Positions 15,331-25,899 are shown, counted from the stretch's first letter. The stretch is 45,493 nucleotides of DNA from JAHFUI01 sp041485905 (GCA_041485905.1 JBGPKK010000021.1:1-45493); one strand, 5' to 3'. A program made the numbers and translations. Notes: a model not told the origin generated them from the letters alone.

Positions 15331-16265
15331 TACTCCTCGCCCACCGCATGCGCGAACACGTCTTCGAGGGTCGGAACGCTGGGACGCAGATGCCGAACCT
15401 GAGCCTGCTCGGCGGCGGCCAGCGCGAAGAGGTCCTGTGCGCCGGCCTCACCGGGCACGAACACCCGCATGATGTCTTCGCCCGTCTCGTGGCAGTCGAG
15501 GCCCGCGGCGCGCAGGCGTTCCAGAAACGGCTCGATGTCGGCGGTGCGCGTTTTCACGCGCAGCTCGAAGACGCGTCCGCGCGGCTGCTTCAGGCCGTCG
15601 ATCGGCCCCTGAACCGCGATGCGACCCTTGTCCATCACCACCACGTGATCGCAGGTGTATTCGACGTCCGGCAGCAGATGCGATGACAGGATCAGGTTGA
15701 CGCCTTTGTTGCGGCCCAGATCGCGCACGAGCTCGAGCATCTCGTCGCGGCCCTTGGGATCCATCCCGTTTGTCGGCTCGTCGAGGAACAGCAGATCGGG
15801 ATCGTGCACGAGCGCCTGTGCCAGCTTGATCCGCTGCTTCATCCCGGTCGAGTACGTCTCAACGTTGCGGTACCGCGCTTCGCCGAGGCCGACATAAAAG
15901 AGCATTTCGTGCGCGCGCTGCATGGCGTCAACGCGCGGCAGGCCGGCCAGCTCTCCGCAGTAGGCGACAAACGACACGGCGTTCATCCCGGGAATGTGCG
16001 CATCGCTTTCCGGCATGTACCCGACTCGCGCGCGGATCTCGAGCGGCGATGTCGCCACGTCCAGTCCGAGGACGCGCATGCGCCCGGTAGTCGGCACGAT
16101 AAAGCCGAGCAGCGCCTTGATCATCGTGCTCTTGCCCGCCCCGTTCGGCCCCAGCAGACCGACGGCGCCCGCCGCGAACGACGCCGTGACCTCGCGCAGA
16201 GCGACACTCTTGCCGTACGCGACGGTCACGTTGTCCAGCGTGACGACCGGCTCGTTGTCAGGCAT
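15330..16265 (-). CDS. ABC transporter ATPase (first pair)
   Basis: The protein has 311 residues from the ATG at 16265. The open frame continues upstream into a repeat-rich gap, so the shorter start is preferred. Motifs: Walker A GPNGAGKST, GYMPESDAHIPGM in the Q-loop region, signature YSTGMKQRIKLAQAL, Walker B LLFLDEPTNGMD, H-loop SSHLLPDVE. A C-terminal extension of about 90 residues follows. It opens the four-gene exporter unit. The two ATPases are similar in length and order of motifs, so the unit probably arose by duplication of an ATPase-permease pair. Confidence 0.93.
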   Translation of the reverse strand: MPDNEPVVTLDNVTVAYGKSVALREVTASFAAGAVGLLGPNGAGKSTMIKALLGFIVPTTGRMRVLGLDVATSPLEIRARVGYMPESDAHIPGMNAVSFVAYCGELAGLPRVDAMQRAHEMLFYVGLGEARYRNVETYSTGMKQRIKLAQALVHDPDLLFLDEPTNGMDPKGRDEMLELVRDLGRNKGVNLILSSHLLPDVEYTCDHVVVMDKGRIAVQGPIDGLKQPRGRVFELRVKTRTADIEPFLERLRAAGLDCHETGEDIMRVFVPGEAGAQDLFALAAAEQAQVRHLRPSVPTLEDVFAHAVGEE

Positions 16266-16415
16266 TTGATTGATATACGACCGCCGGACCTTAGAAGGTC
16301 CGCTTCCTGAGGTCAGGTACGCCTGGTAGGTCAGGTGGGTCTGGTGCAAAACAGCCACCTGACTCACCCGGCCTGCCCGGCCTGCCCGGCCTGCCCGACC
16401 TACCCGACTCCGCGA
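16266..16415. repeat. Repeat-rich gap: family B palindrome plus tandem CGGCCTGCCC and CAGGTGG units
   Basis: A palindrome CGGACCTT/AAGGTCCG lies at 16285-16302. It is followed by loose repeats of AGGTCAGGT and GGTCTGGT, an inverted pair CAGGTGG (16333-16339) / CCACCTG (16357-16363), and then three exact tandem copies of CGGCCTGCCC ending in CGACCTACCC. No gene is visible. The flanking genes are both on the minus strand, so the ABC-exporter promoter would have to lie in or near this segment. Confidence 0.6.
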
Positions 16416-16991
16416 TCACAATGTTCCCCGCAGCCCGAGCGCATCCGCGCGCTCGCGCATGAAACCGATCACGTTCCCGATGTGCTCGTCGAGCGGAAGA
16501 CCCAGCAGCTCGGCGCCGGCCACGAGATCCTCCCGCTTGACGCCGCGCGCGAACGCCTTGTCTTTCATGCGCCTGGCCACCGATTGTGGTTCGAGATCCA
16601 GCACGCTCTTGGTGGGGCGAATGAGCGACGCGGCCGTGATGAAGCCCGCCATTTCATCGCAGGCAAAGAGCGTCTTCTCGAGCAGGCTGTCGCGCGTCAC
16701 ACCGGAATAGTCAGCGTGCGAGAGGATGGCGCGCACGATCCACTCCGGATAACCCTTCTCGCGCAGAATCTCGCTGCCGCGATACGGATGGTCGTCGAGG
16801 CTCGGCCACCGCTCGTAATCGAAGTCGTGCAGGAGCGCGACGACGCTCCAGCCTTCTTCATCCTCGCCGAACGTGCGCGCGTAGCCGCGCACCGCCGCCT
16901 CGACGGCCATGGCGTGCTTCAAGAGGCTGTCGCTCTTGGTGTACTCGGTGAGCAACTGCCAGGCGGCGTCCCGGCTTGGCGTCAGCGTCAT
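16416..16991 (-). CDS. HD-domain hydrolase
   Basis: The 191-residue cytosolic protein starts at the ATG at 16991, which gives the usual start just before the first helix. It carries the metal-binding HD-superfamily pattern: a first His in LLKHAMAVE, the HD pair in VALLHDFDYE, a further His in DDHPYRGSE and the later ILSHADYSG. Close relatives are HDIG-type phosphohydrolases of unknown substrate, often annotated as putative nucleotidases. It is divergent from the APC permease gene, and the two share a 53-base intergenic region. Confidence 0.85.
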   Translation of the reverse strand: MTLTPSRDAAWQLLTEYTKSDSLLKHAMAVEAAVRGYARTFGEDEEGWSVVALLHDFDYERWPSLDDHPYRGSEILREKGYPEWIVRAILSHADYSGVTRDSLLEKTLFACDEMAGFITAASLIRPTKSVLDLEPQSVARRMKDKAFARGVKREDLVAGAELLGLPLDEHIGNVIGFMRERADALGLRGTL

Positions 16992-17044
16992 GACCTTCTG
17001 ATGTAATCTTCGTGTGCCAGAGCATCTTAGTTCAGGAGCCGTTG

Positions 17045-18523
17045 ATGGCCAACCCGACTGCCGCGACAACGACGCTCGATACGGAGTTCACACGCGGACT
17101 CGGCCTCTACGACGCGACGATGGTCGTCATCGGATCGATGATCGGCTCGGGCATCTTTATCGTGTCGGCTGACATGTCGCGCAACCTGGGCGGTGCCGGC
17201 TGGTTGCTCGCGGCATGGCTGGTCACGGGCGCGCTGACAATCGTCGGGGCGCTGTCGTACGGCGAGCTCGCGGCGATGATGCCGCGTGCCGGCGGCCAGT
17301 ACGTCTACCTGCGCGAGGCGTTCTCGCCACTGTGGGGCTTTCTCTACGGATGGACGCTCTTTCTGGTCGTTCAGACCGGCACGATCGCGGCGGTTGCGGT
17401 CGGCTTCGCCCGGTACTTCGGCGCGCTTGTGCCGTGGATTGCCGAGGATCACTATCTGATCGCGCCGCTTCACATGTCCACCGGCTATGCGCTCTCGCTG
17501 TCGACGACGCAACTTGTCGGGATCCTGATGATTGCGCTCTTGACCTGGACGAACACGCGAGGACTGGAATACGGCCGCATCGTCCAGAACATCTTCACGA
17601 CGGCGAAGACCGGTGCCCTGATCGGGCTGATCCTGCTCGGGTTGCTCCTCGGATGGAATCACACCGCGGTGGCCGACAACTTCGGGAACCTCTGGGCTCG
17701 GCGCGGGACCGTCGACATCGTGCCGGGCCTGAATGCGATGAGCGCGTTCGGTCTGTTCATCGCGATCTGCGTGTCACAGACCGGATCGCTCTTTTCGGCC
17801 GATGCCTGGAACAACATCACGTTCACCGCGGGCGAGGTGAAGGACCCGCGACGCAACATCCCACTGTCCCTCGCGCTCGGCACGATCGTCGTCATCGGAC
17901 TGTATCTGCTGGCCAACGTCGCGTATCTCGTGACGCTTCCGTTCGACCAGGTGCAGCACGCGCCGAGTGACCGCGTGGCCACGGCGACGCTCAACGTCAT
18001 CTTTCCCGGACTCGGCGCGACGATCATGGCCATCGGCATCATGATCTCGACGTTCGGGTGCACGAACGGCCTCGTCCTGGCAGGCGCGCGCGCGTACTAC
18101 GCGATGGCGCGGGATCGGCTGTTCTTCCGCTCGGCCGGCCGGTTGAACGATGCGAAAGTGCCGGCGTGGGCGCTCGTGCTGCAGGGTGTGTGGGCGGTGT
18201 TTCTCGTGCTGCCGCGCACCTACGATCCTGCGACGCGTGCGTACGGGAATTTGTACAGCAATCTGCTCGACTACGTGATATCCGCCGCGTTGATTTTCTA
18301 CATCCTGACGATTGCCGGCGTGTTCCGTCTGCGCCGGTCGCGCCCGGAGGCAGACCGGCCCTACCGCACGTGGGGCTATCCGGTGGTGCCGGCGCTCTAC
18401 ATCGCCGGGGCCGCGACGATTCTACTCGTACTGTTCATCTACCGGACGGCGACCACGTGGCCGGGCCTGATCATCGTGCTTCTCGGCGTTCCGGTGTACT
18501 TCCTCTGGAAGCCGAGAGACTGA
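17045..18523 (+). CDS. APC superfamily amino acid permease
   Basis: The 492-residue protein has 12 predicted membrane segments. The first holds the Gly-rich substrate-binding loop GSMIGSGIFIV of APC transporters. YGELAAMMPRAGGQYVYLREA (segment 3 and the following loop) is another family mark. It probably imports or exchanges an amino acid; LAT-like exchangers look similar. The ATG at 17045 follows a CAGGAG with good spacing. The last 53 bases overlap the 3' end of the opposing Nudix gene. Confidence 0.9.
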   Translation: MANPTAATTTLDTEFTRGLGLYDATMVVIGSMIGSGIFIVSADMSRNLGGAGWLLAAWLVTGALTIVGALSYGELAAMMPRAGGQYVYLREAFSPLWGFLYGWTLFLVVQTGTIAAVAVGFARYFGALVPWIAEDHYLIAPLHMSTGYALSLSTTQLVGILMIALLTWTNTRGLEYGRIVQNIFTTAKTGALIGLILLGLLLGWNHTAVADNFGNLWARRGTVDIVPGLNAMSAFGLFIAICVSQTGSLFSADAWNNITFTAGEVKDPRRNIPLSLALGTIVVIGLYLLANVAYLVTLPFDQVQHAPSDRVATATLNVIFPGLGATIMAIGIMISTFGCTNGLVLAGARAYYAMARDRLFFRSAGRLNDAKVPAWALVLQGVWAVFLVLPRTYDPATRAYGNLYSNLLDYVISAALIFYILTIAGVFRLRRSRPEADRPYRTWGYPVVPALYIAGAATILLVLFIYRTATTWPGLIIVLLGVPVYFLWKPRD

Positions 18524-18935
18524 TGGCCTTGGTGATCACGCTGATCGCGTTGTCCCTCACCCGGTAGGCCGTCAGTTCGTCCGTCCTGACCCACTGCACA
18601 TCGTCCGCATCGGATCCGCAGACGGCGCGGGTGTCGGCGGTGTGGCAGACGTAATCGATGATGACGAAGTGATATTCGACACGCCCGTCGGGTCCGTGCT
18701 CGACGCGATCGAGGACCTCCACGACGGGTCCCACTTCGACGGTCAACCCTGTCTCTTCGAGCACTTCGCGCGCGACCGCGGCTTCGAGTGTTTCGCCGAG
18801 CTCGACGCCTCCGCCGGGCAAGCTCCACTCGCCCTTGAGCGGCTCGTGCCCGCGCTTGACGAGCAGCACGCGGCCGTCGGAATCGAGCACCACGGCACCG
18901 ACCCCGATGACAGGACGGTCAGGATGCTTCCTCAC
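18471..18935 (-). CDS. Nudix hydrolase
   Basis: Nudix enzymes cleave nucleoside diphosphates linked to another group. With the GTG at 18935 the protein has 154 residues and begins VRKHPDRPVIGVGAVVL, the usual start for this group; an ATG at 18992 would add 19 residues of unconvincing sequence. The complete Nudix box is at residues 42-64, with Glu48, Arg56-Glu57, Glu60-Glu61 and Gly63 all present. Substrate could be ADP-ribose or a modified nucleotide. The 3' end overlaps the end of the APC permease gene on the opposite strand by 53 bases. Confidence 0.88.
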   Translation of the reverse strand: MRKHPDRPVIGVGAVVLDSDGRVLLVKRGHEPLKGEWSLPGGGVELGETLEAAVAREVLEETGLTVEVGPVVEVLDRVEHGPDGRVEYHFVIIDYVCHTADTRAVCGSDADDVQWVRTDELTAYRVRDNAISVITKAISLSASRGSTPERREAR

Positions 18936-19062
18936 ATCCTCACATGCCCTGTCAGCCGGATGAACTCCTGCCGCTTCTTCGTGCTGAACCACAGATAGTC
19001 GGTGTGTACGAGCATGTGGTCGGCCACTGTAACCCGGATTTCGCCTGCGGAGAACCTCGGTG

Positions 19063-19068
19063 TATAAC
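19063..19068 (+). promoter_or_regulatory. Possible -10 element for the BMP importer operon
   Basis: TATAAC lies 22 bases before the ATG of the substrate-binding protein gene, in the 155-base gap between divergent genes. The hexamer 17 bases upstream (TTCGCC) is a poor -35 match, so this is a weak call. Confidence 0.3.
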
Positions 19069-19090
19069 CGTGCGCATCGCGGACAGCGGG

Positions 19091-20163
19091 ATGGACAAAT
19101 TGAAGCTCTTCACGCGTGCGGCGCTCCTGTGTGTGCTCGTGACGGTCGGCCCTGCCTGCCGTGGCCAGGCGTACTCGACCGACGACCCATCCAAGGTTCG
19201 CGTCGGCATCGTGTTCGATATTGGCGGGAAAGACGATCGCTCGTTCAACGCGGCGGCGTTTGCCGGCGTGAAATGCGCCGAGACCGGCAAATGGTCCAAC
19301 GGCAGCGGCTGCGGGAAGCCCGCGCTGGGTATCGTGCTGCACGATGTCGAGCCCGGCAACCCCTCCTCGATTGAGCCTTCGATGCGCGCGTTCGCCGAAC
19401 GCGGATACGACCTGATCATCGGCGTCGGCTTCGCGCAGGCGCCGATCGTGGAAAGCGTCGCGAAGGACTATCCGAACATTCACTTCGCCATCGTCGACGG
19501 CGTGAGCGAGCTGCCTAATGTCGCGTCTCTGGTGTTCAAGGAACATGAAGGATCGTATCTGGTCGGGCTGCTCGCGGCCAGGACCTCCAGGACGGGGATC
19601 ATCGGCTTTCTCGGCGGTATGGACATCGGGTTGATTCACCGCTTCGAAAAGGGCTACGAAGAGGGCGCGCGCTCGGTCAATCCCAACATCCGCGTCATCC
19701 AGAACTATGTGGGCGTCAGCGACGCCGCCTGGAACAACCCCGGCAAGGGCAAGGAGCTCGCGCTGGCTCAAATCGGCAAAGGTGCCGATGTCATCTTCAC
19801 CGCCGCCGGGAATTCCGGACTCGGGGCGTTCGACGCGGTCGAGCAGGCCGGCACCGTAAACGGGCGCGCGACACATTTCGTGATCGGCGTCGATTCGAAT
19901 CAGAACATGGTCAAGCCGGGCTTCGTGTTAACGAGCATGGTGAAGCGCGTCGACAACGCGGTGTATTCCATCGTTTCTGACGTGGTGACTGGCAGGTTCC
20001 AAGCCGGTGTTCATGTCTACGGGCTGGAGAAGGACGGCGTGGGCTATGCGATGGACCAGTACAACGCGAACCTGATCGCTCCCGGGATGATTCAGGAGGC
20101 AGAAGACGCGAAGAAGAAGATCATCGCGGGACAAATCACCGTGACAGATGCGATGACGAAGTG

Positions 20164-20164
<1 letters not shown>
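19091..20164 (+). CDS. BMP-family ABC substrate-binding protein (nucleoside-type)
   Basis: The 357-residue protein captures a ligand outside the membrane for the ABC importer encoded next. From the ATG at 19091 it has a signal peptide (KLFTRAALLCVLVTVGPAC); the Cys at its end suggests a lipoprotein, though Gly-Pro-Ala before it is not a classic lipobox. The mature part has the BMP/Med/PnrA pattern: VGIVFDIGGKDDRSFNAAAFAG, then DLIIGVGFAQ, VASLVFKEHEGSYLVGLLAA and FLGGMDIGLIHRFEKGYEEGA, plus ADVIFTAAGNSGLGAFDA near the C-terminus. Known relatives bind purine nucleosides. Its stop overlaps the ATPase start. Confidence 0.92.
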
Positions 20165-21674
<1,510 letters not shown>

Positions 21675-21675
<1 letters not shown>

Positions 21676-22742
21676 TGAAACTCCTGCGCGAGCTGATGTT
21701 CCCCCTGATCGCTGTTCTGGCCGCTTTCGTCCTCGGCGCCATCATGGTGCTGATCGTTGGCGACAGCCCGATCCAGACGTACGCGCTCTTGTTCAGCAGC
21801 GCGCTCTCGTGGCCAGACGGCATCGGGTACACGCTCTTTTACGCCACGCCGTTGATTTTCACCGGCCTTGCCGTGCTTGTCGCGTTTCGTGGCGGCCTGC
21901 TCAACATCGGCGCCGAAGGCCAACTCTACGTGGCGGCGTTCGCCACGGCCTGGACGGCGATCGTCTTCGCGAATCTGACGGCGTGGGTGCTGCTGCCGCT
22001 CTGCTTCCTCGCAGCAATCGTCGCCGGCGGCGTCTGGGGCGCCATCCCTGGCCTGCTGAAAGCCCGCTTCGGGTCGCATGAAGTCATCAACACCATCATG
22101 CTGAACTTCGTGGCGGTCGCGCTGGTCAGCTATCTCACGCAGTACCACTACAAAGCGCCGGGCGATCCGATCATGGAAACCACGACGATCGGCGCCGGCG
22201 CTCACATCGCGCGGCTCGGCAGGTTCATTCCAGGTTTTCCCGAGCGGATTCCTCTGAATCTGACGTTCGTCTTCGCATTGCTCGCCTGTCTGCTGGTGTA
22301 TCTGTTCTTGTGGCGCACCACGTGGGGGTATGAGATTCGCGCAACCGGCAGCAATCCGTCCGCCGCCGAGTATGGCGGCATCTCGATTCGCAGGCAGATG
22401 GTGCTGGCGATGGCGGTGTCCGGCGCGCTCGCGGGAATGGTCGGTGTCAACGAAGTCCTCGGCTACCGGTACCGCTATTACGACGGGTTTTCCGCGAACT
22501 ATGGGTTCACCGGCATTGCCGTCGCGTTGCTCGGCCGTAATCATCCGGTTGGCGTGCTGCTCGCGGCGCTGCTCTTCGGGATGATGATCCGCGGCGGCAT
22601 CTTCGTGGATGCCTTCACAAATCATGTGAGCAAGGATCTGGTGGACGTCCTGCAGGGCATCGTCATCTTGTTCGTGGCCGCTGAGGCGATGTTCCGCGGG
22701 CCCTTCGCGCAATACGGATTACTGAAGCGCTCCAAGGTGTGA
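21675..22742 (+). CDS. ABC importer permease 1 (BMP/nucleoside-type)
   Basis: The 355-residue protein has eight to ten membrane segments and the marks of the branched-chain/ribose-like permease family: LVAFRGGLLNIGAEGQLY in the first half and the cytosolic EVINTIMLNFVAVAL and GSNPSAAEYGGISI loops. GFTGIAVALLGRNHPVGVLLAALLFG is the conserved C-terminal half. It forms the translocation path with permease 2. The ATG overlaps the ATPase stop by one base (TGATG). Confidence 0.92.
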
Positions 22743-22754
22743 AGCCGCAGGATC

Positions 22755-23642
22755 ATGAGAGATGTCTTCACCGCCCCGCTCGTCATGTCCACGTTGCGGC
22801 TCGCGACGCCTTTGGTGTTGGCGGCTCTGGGTGGACTGTTCTCCGAGCGCGCCGGCGTCATCAACATTGCGCTCGAAGGCACGATGCTGGCCGGCGCCTT
22901 CACGGCGGCGGCCGTCACCTACGCGTCTGGGAGTCCGTGGGTCGGGTTGCTCGCCGGGATGGGCGCCGGCGTGCTCATTGCCGCGATTCACGCGTTGGCC
23001 TGCATCCGCTACAAAGCCGATCAGGTAGTCAGCGGAACGGCCATCAACATTCTCATGTTCGGCGTGCCGGGGTTCCTGAGCGGCGCATTTTTCCTGTCGT
23101 CCGGATCAACCCCGCAACTTCCGAAGGAGCAACTGATCCCGTACACGCCGATGGTGATGGCGGGTCTTCTCGTCCCGCTGACGTGGTACGTGTTGTATCG
23201 CACGCCGTTCGGCCTGCGTCTGCGATCGGTCGGCGAAAATCCCGCGGCGGCTGACGCGGCGGGGGTGGGCGTGGCCGCAATCAGATATACAGGCGTGTTG
23301 TTGTCTGGCGTGCTCGCCGGCATCGGAGGCGCCTATCTCTCCATCGGCCAATCGTCGCTGTTCACGCGCAACATGACCGCCGGCCGGGGCTTCATTGCGC
23401 TCGCCGCGTTGATCTTCGGCAAGTGGCGGCCGGTGCAAACCATGCTCGCCTGCCTGTTGTTCGGCTTCACCGAAGCGGTGTCAATCCAGATGCAGGGGGT
23501 GGTCAAACTGCCGTCAGGCGAAGATATTCCCGTGCAGTTCGTTCAGATGGTGCCGTACCTGCTGACGATCATCGTGCTCGCCGGTTTCATTGGGCACTCG
23601 CGGCCCCCACATGCGCTCGGCATACCCTACCAGAAAGGCTGA
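22755..23642 (+). CDS. ABC importer permease 2 (BMP/nucleoside-type)
   Basis: The 295-residue protein is the second permease. It contains LFSERAGVINIALEGTMLAGAF, paralogous to the GGLLNIGAEGQLY segment of permease 1, and AIHALACIRYKADQVVSGTAINI, VGENPAAADAAGVGV and GRGFIALAALIFGKW, all conserved in the family. It starts 12 bases after permease 1, behind a CAGGA ribosome binding site. It ends the plus-strand operon and faces tsaD across a 46-base gap holding a palindrome. Confidence 0.92.
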   Translation: MRDVFTAPLVMSTLRLATPLVLAALGGLFSERAGVINIALEGTMLAGAFTAAAVTYASGSPWVGLLAGMGAGVLIAAIHALACIRYKADQVVSGTAINILMFGVPGFLSGAFFLSSGSTPQLPKEQLIPYTPMVMAGLLVPLTWYVLYRTPFGLRLRSVGENPAAADAAGVGVAAIRYTGVLLSGVLAGIGGAYLSIGQSSLFTRNMTAGRGFIALAALIFGKWRPVQTMLACLLFGFTEAVSIQMQGVVKLPSGEDIPVQFVQMVPYLLTIIVLAGFIGHSRPPHALGIPYQKG

Positions 23643-23666
23643 CCCGCCGGGCTTTCTGTAAGGAGT

Positions 23667-23684
23667 GTCCGCCTTCAGGCGGAC
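23667..23684. repeat. Small palindrome, family B, between convergent genes
   Basis: GTCCGCCT/AGGCGGAC with a TC spacer lies between the permease 2 stop (23642) and the tsaD stop (23689). It is a variant of the palindromes at 9730 and 16285 with GC pairs swapped at matching places in both arms. It may act as a transcription barrier for both operons, but there is no T-tract. Confidence 0.65.
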
Positions 23685-23688
23685 CGTG

Positions 23689-24807
23689 TCAGAGCGGCAG
23701 CGCCGCATCCGCATTGACGTCGAGAGCCGCAGTCATCCCGGCGCGGAACTTCCTGAGGCCGGCCGCGGCAATCATCGCCGCGTTGTCGGTCGAGAGCTGG
23801 AGGCTCGGGAGGAAGGTGGGGATCTCGCGCTGTGCGCCGTGCGCGATCAGCTCCGCACGTAGCCGGCTGTTCGCCGACACTCCGCCCGCGATGCCGATGC
23901 TCCTGGCCTGGTATCGGCGCGCGGCGTCGAACGTCCGATCGATAAGCGTGTTGACGACAACCCGCTGGAAACTGGCGCAAATATCGGCAATTTCGTTTTT
24001 CGTAAAAAGGGGTCGGGTCTCTTTTCCGCCGGCCCCCTCGCCGTGGTTTTCGCGGGCAGCGGGATCCTCCGAAACGACTCCCGACCCCTTTTTCTGCACG
24101 TGGCGCAGAACGGCGGTTTTCAAGCCGCTGAAGCTGAAGTCGAGATCCCCTTTCAACGTCGGGGCATTCCGGTCGGCATGCGTCAGCCGCGTCGTCGGCA
24201 AGGCGACCGCGCGGTCGTTCCCGTCTCCGGCAAGACGATCGATCACCGGCCCGCCGGGATAGCCCAGGCCGAGCAGCTTTGCAACCTTGTCGTAGGCCTC
24301 ACCGGCGGCATCGTCCCGCGTCCGGCTGAGACGCTGGTAATGGCCTGCGCGCTCGACGAGATAGAGGCTCGTGTGGCCGCCCGACACCACGAGGACCACG
24401 GCGGGAAGCGGAAGCTCCCCGTTTTGCAGCACCAGCGACTCGATATGTCCCGCCAGATGATGCACGGCGACGAGCGGCAGCCCGGCGGCCGCGGCCGCGG
24501 CCTTCGCGAAAGCGACGCCGACCAGCAGCGATCCGACGAGCCCTGGCCCCTGAGTAACCGCTACTGCGCCAAGGCCGCTCCACGTCGTCCCCGCGTCGGA
24601 AAGCGCTCGCTCCACGACGCCGCATATGTCGCGGATGTGTTGGCGCGATGCGAGCTCCGGCACAACGCCGCCCCACTCACGATGGATGGGGATCTGCGAT
24701 GCAATCACGTTTGATCGCATCGCCCACGGACGCGCCACGTCTCCGGTTTCTTCCACGACGGCGGCCGAGGTCTCGTCGCAGGAGGTTTCGATACCAAGGA
24801 TGAGCAT
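23689..24807 (-). CDS. tsaD: tRNA N6-adenosine threonylcarbamoyltransferase, with an inserted segment
   Basis: TsaD transfers the threonylcarbamoyl group to A37 of tRNAs that read ANN codons, together with TsaB, TsaE and the product of TsaC. The 372-residue protein begins ILGIETSCDETSAAVVE and has the metal-binding His117 and His121 (AVHHLAGHIES), GPGLVGSLLVG and VSGGHTSLY; the C-terminal GGVSANSRLR is intact. It is about 30 residues longer than usual. The excess is residues 239-268, between SGLKTAVLRHVQ and EIADICASFQ, and is encoded by the 90-bp palindromic element at 24004-24093. The start is directly adjacent to the mtnA stop. Confidence 0.95.
   Translation of the reverse strand: MLILGIETSCDETSAAVVEETGDVARPWAMRSNVIASQIPIHREWGGVVPELASRQHIRDICGVVERALSDAGTTWSGLGAVAVTQGPGLVGSLLVGVAFAKAAAAAAGLPLVAVHHLAGHIESLVLQNGELPLPAVVLVVSGGHTSLYLVERAGHYQRLSRTRDDAAGEAYDKVAKLLGLGYPGGPVIDRLAGDGNDRAVALPTTRLTHADRNAPTLKGDLDFSFSGLKTAVLRHVQKKGSGVVSEDPAARENHGEGAGGKETRPLFTKNEIADICASFQRVVVNTLIDRTFDAARRYQARSIGIAGGVSANSRLRAELIAHGAQREIPTFLPSLQLSTDNAAMIAAAGLRKFRAGMTAALDVNADAALPL
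24004..24093. repeat. 90-bp inverted-repeat element (family C) inside tsaD
   Basis: Perfect 14-bp terminal arms AAAAAGGGGTCGGG (24004-24017) and CCCGACCCCTTTTT (24080-24093) bound the element; inside them TCTCTTTTC and GAAACGACT continue the pairing imperfectly. The length is exactly 90, so reading frame is kept. It resembles REP/BIME-like mobile palindromes in layout. No transposase gene is in the window. Confidence 0.75.
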
Positions 24808-25899
24808 TCAGGGCTCGGCCACGTTCGTGTTTGTGCGGCTGGCTTTCATCGCGTGCTCGTGTTCGAACACCTGCTTCAGCGACTCGATGTACGGCGGCCG
24901 GAGAATCCCGCACTCGCTGATGATTCCGGCGATGAGATGATGCGGCGTGACGTCGAACGCCGGATTCCTGATGAGGGCACCGACCGGTGTCAGCCGGCTC
25001 CCGTGGAGGTGCGTGACTTCGCGAACGTTGCGCTCCTCGATGGGAATATGGCTCCCGTCGGGCGTCGCCAGATCGATCGTCGACAGCGGCGCCGCCACGT
25101 AGAACGGAATGTTGTGCTCGCGCGCGAGCACGGCCACGGTGTAGGTGCCGATCTTGTTCGCCGTATCGCCGTTGGCCGCAATGCGATCGGCGCCGACGAC
25201 GACGAGATCGATGCGGCCGGCGTGCATGATGGCGCCTGCCATGTTGTCGGTGATCACGGTCGTCTCGATGCCGTCGCGCAGGAGCTCCCACGCGGTGAGC
25301 CTGGCGCCCTGGAGGAACGGCCGCGTTTCGTCGGCCACCACCCTCACCCGCTTGCCCGCTTCCACGGCGCCGCGGATGACGCCCAGCGCGGTCCCGTACC
25401 CCGCGGTCGCCAGCGCCCCGGCGTTGCAGTGGGTCAGGATCCGGGCGTCCGCTGGAACGATGGCGGCCCCAAACGCTCCCATCGCCCGGCAGCTGGCGAC
25501 GTCTTCATCGTGAATGGCGGTGGACTCGCGATCGAGGCGGTCCTTGATCTGATCCACGGACTCGCCTGCTGCCGCCGCCTCGGCAAACGACCGCTTCAGG
25601 CGTTCGATGGCCCAGAACAGGTTCACCGCGGTGGGCCGGGTGGCCGCCATCAGCTCGCACATCTTGTAGAACTCGGCGGCGAACTTCTGAGTCCCTGTCG
25701 CGGCGCTTCGTCGCATGCCGAGCGCGATGCCCATCGCCGCCGCGACGCCAATGGCCGGCGCCCCGCGAATGACCATCGTCTTGATCGCGCGGGCGACCTG
25801 GGCCGCGGTCTTGCAGCGGACGTAGACCTCTTCACCGGGCAGCTTGCGCTGATCGATCATCACAACCGTATCGTTCTCACGCGCAATCGTCGGGAGCAT
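24808..25899 (-). CDS. mtnA: S-methyl-5-thioribose-1-phosphate isomerase
   Basis: MtnA converts methylthioribose 1-phosphate to methylthioribulose 1-phosphate in the methionine salvage pathway. The 363-residue protein begins at the ATG at 25899. Its catalytic Cys158 lies in ILTHCNAGALATAGYGTALG and Asp238 in VVGADRIAANGDTANKIGTY, both intact. The early VIRGAPAIGVAAA (43-55) is also typical. It is the fifth gene of the salvage operon, 14 bases after the cytidine deaminase fusion, and joins tsaD with no gap. A purine nucleoside phosphorylase upstream could supply the sugar phosphate from methylthioadenosine (inference). Confidence 0.95.
   Translation of the reverse strand: MLPTIARENDTVVMIDQRKLPGEEVYVRCKTAAQVARAIKTMVIRGAPAIGVAAAMGIALGMRRSAATGTQKFAAEFYKMCELMAATRPTAVNLFWAIERLKRSFAEAAAAGESVDQIKDRLDRESTAIHDEDVASCRAMGAFGAAIVPADARILTHCNAGALATAGYGTALGVIRGAVEAGKRVRVVADETRPFLQGARLTAWELLRDGIETTVITDNMAGAIMHAGRIDLVVVGADRIAANGDTANKIGTYTVAVLAREHNIPFYVAAPLSTIDLATPDGSHIPIEERNVREVTHLHGSRLTPVGALIRNPAFDVTPHHLIAGIISECGILRPPYIESLKQVFEHEHAMKASRTNTNVAEP

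Noticed and set aside
16380..16412. Tandem CGGCCTGCCC units as a CRISPR-like array
   Set aside because: The units are 10 bases with no spacers between them, and there are no cas genes.
24004..24093. The tsaD palindrome as a transcription terminator
   Set aside because: It lies in the middle of an intact coding frame, well before the stop codon, and the arms are separated by more than 60 bases.
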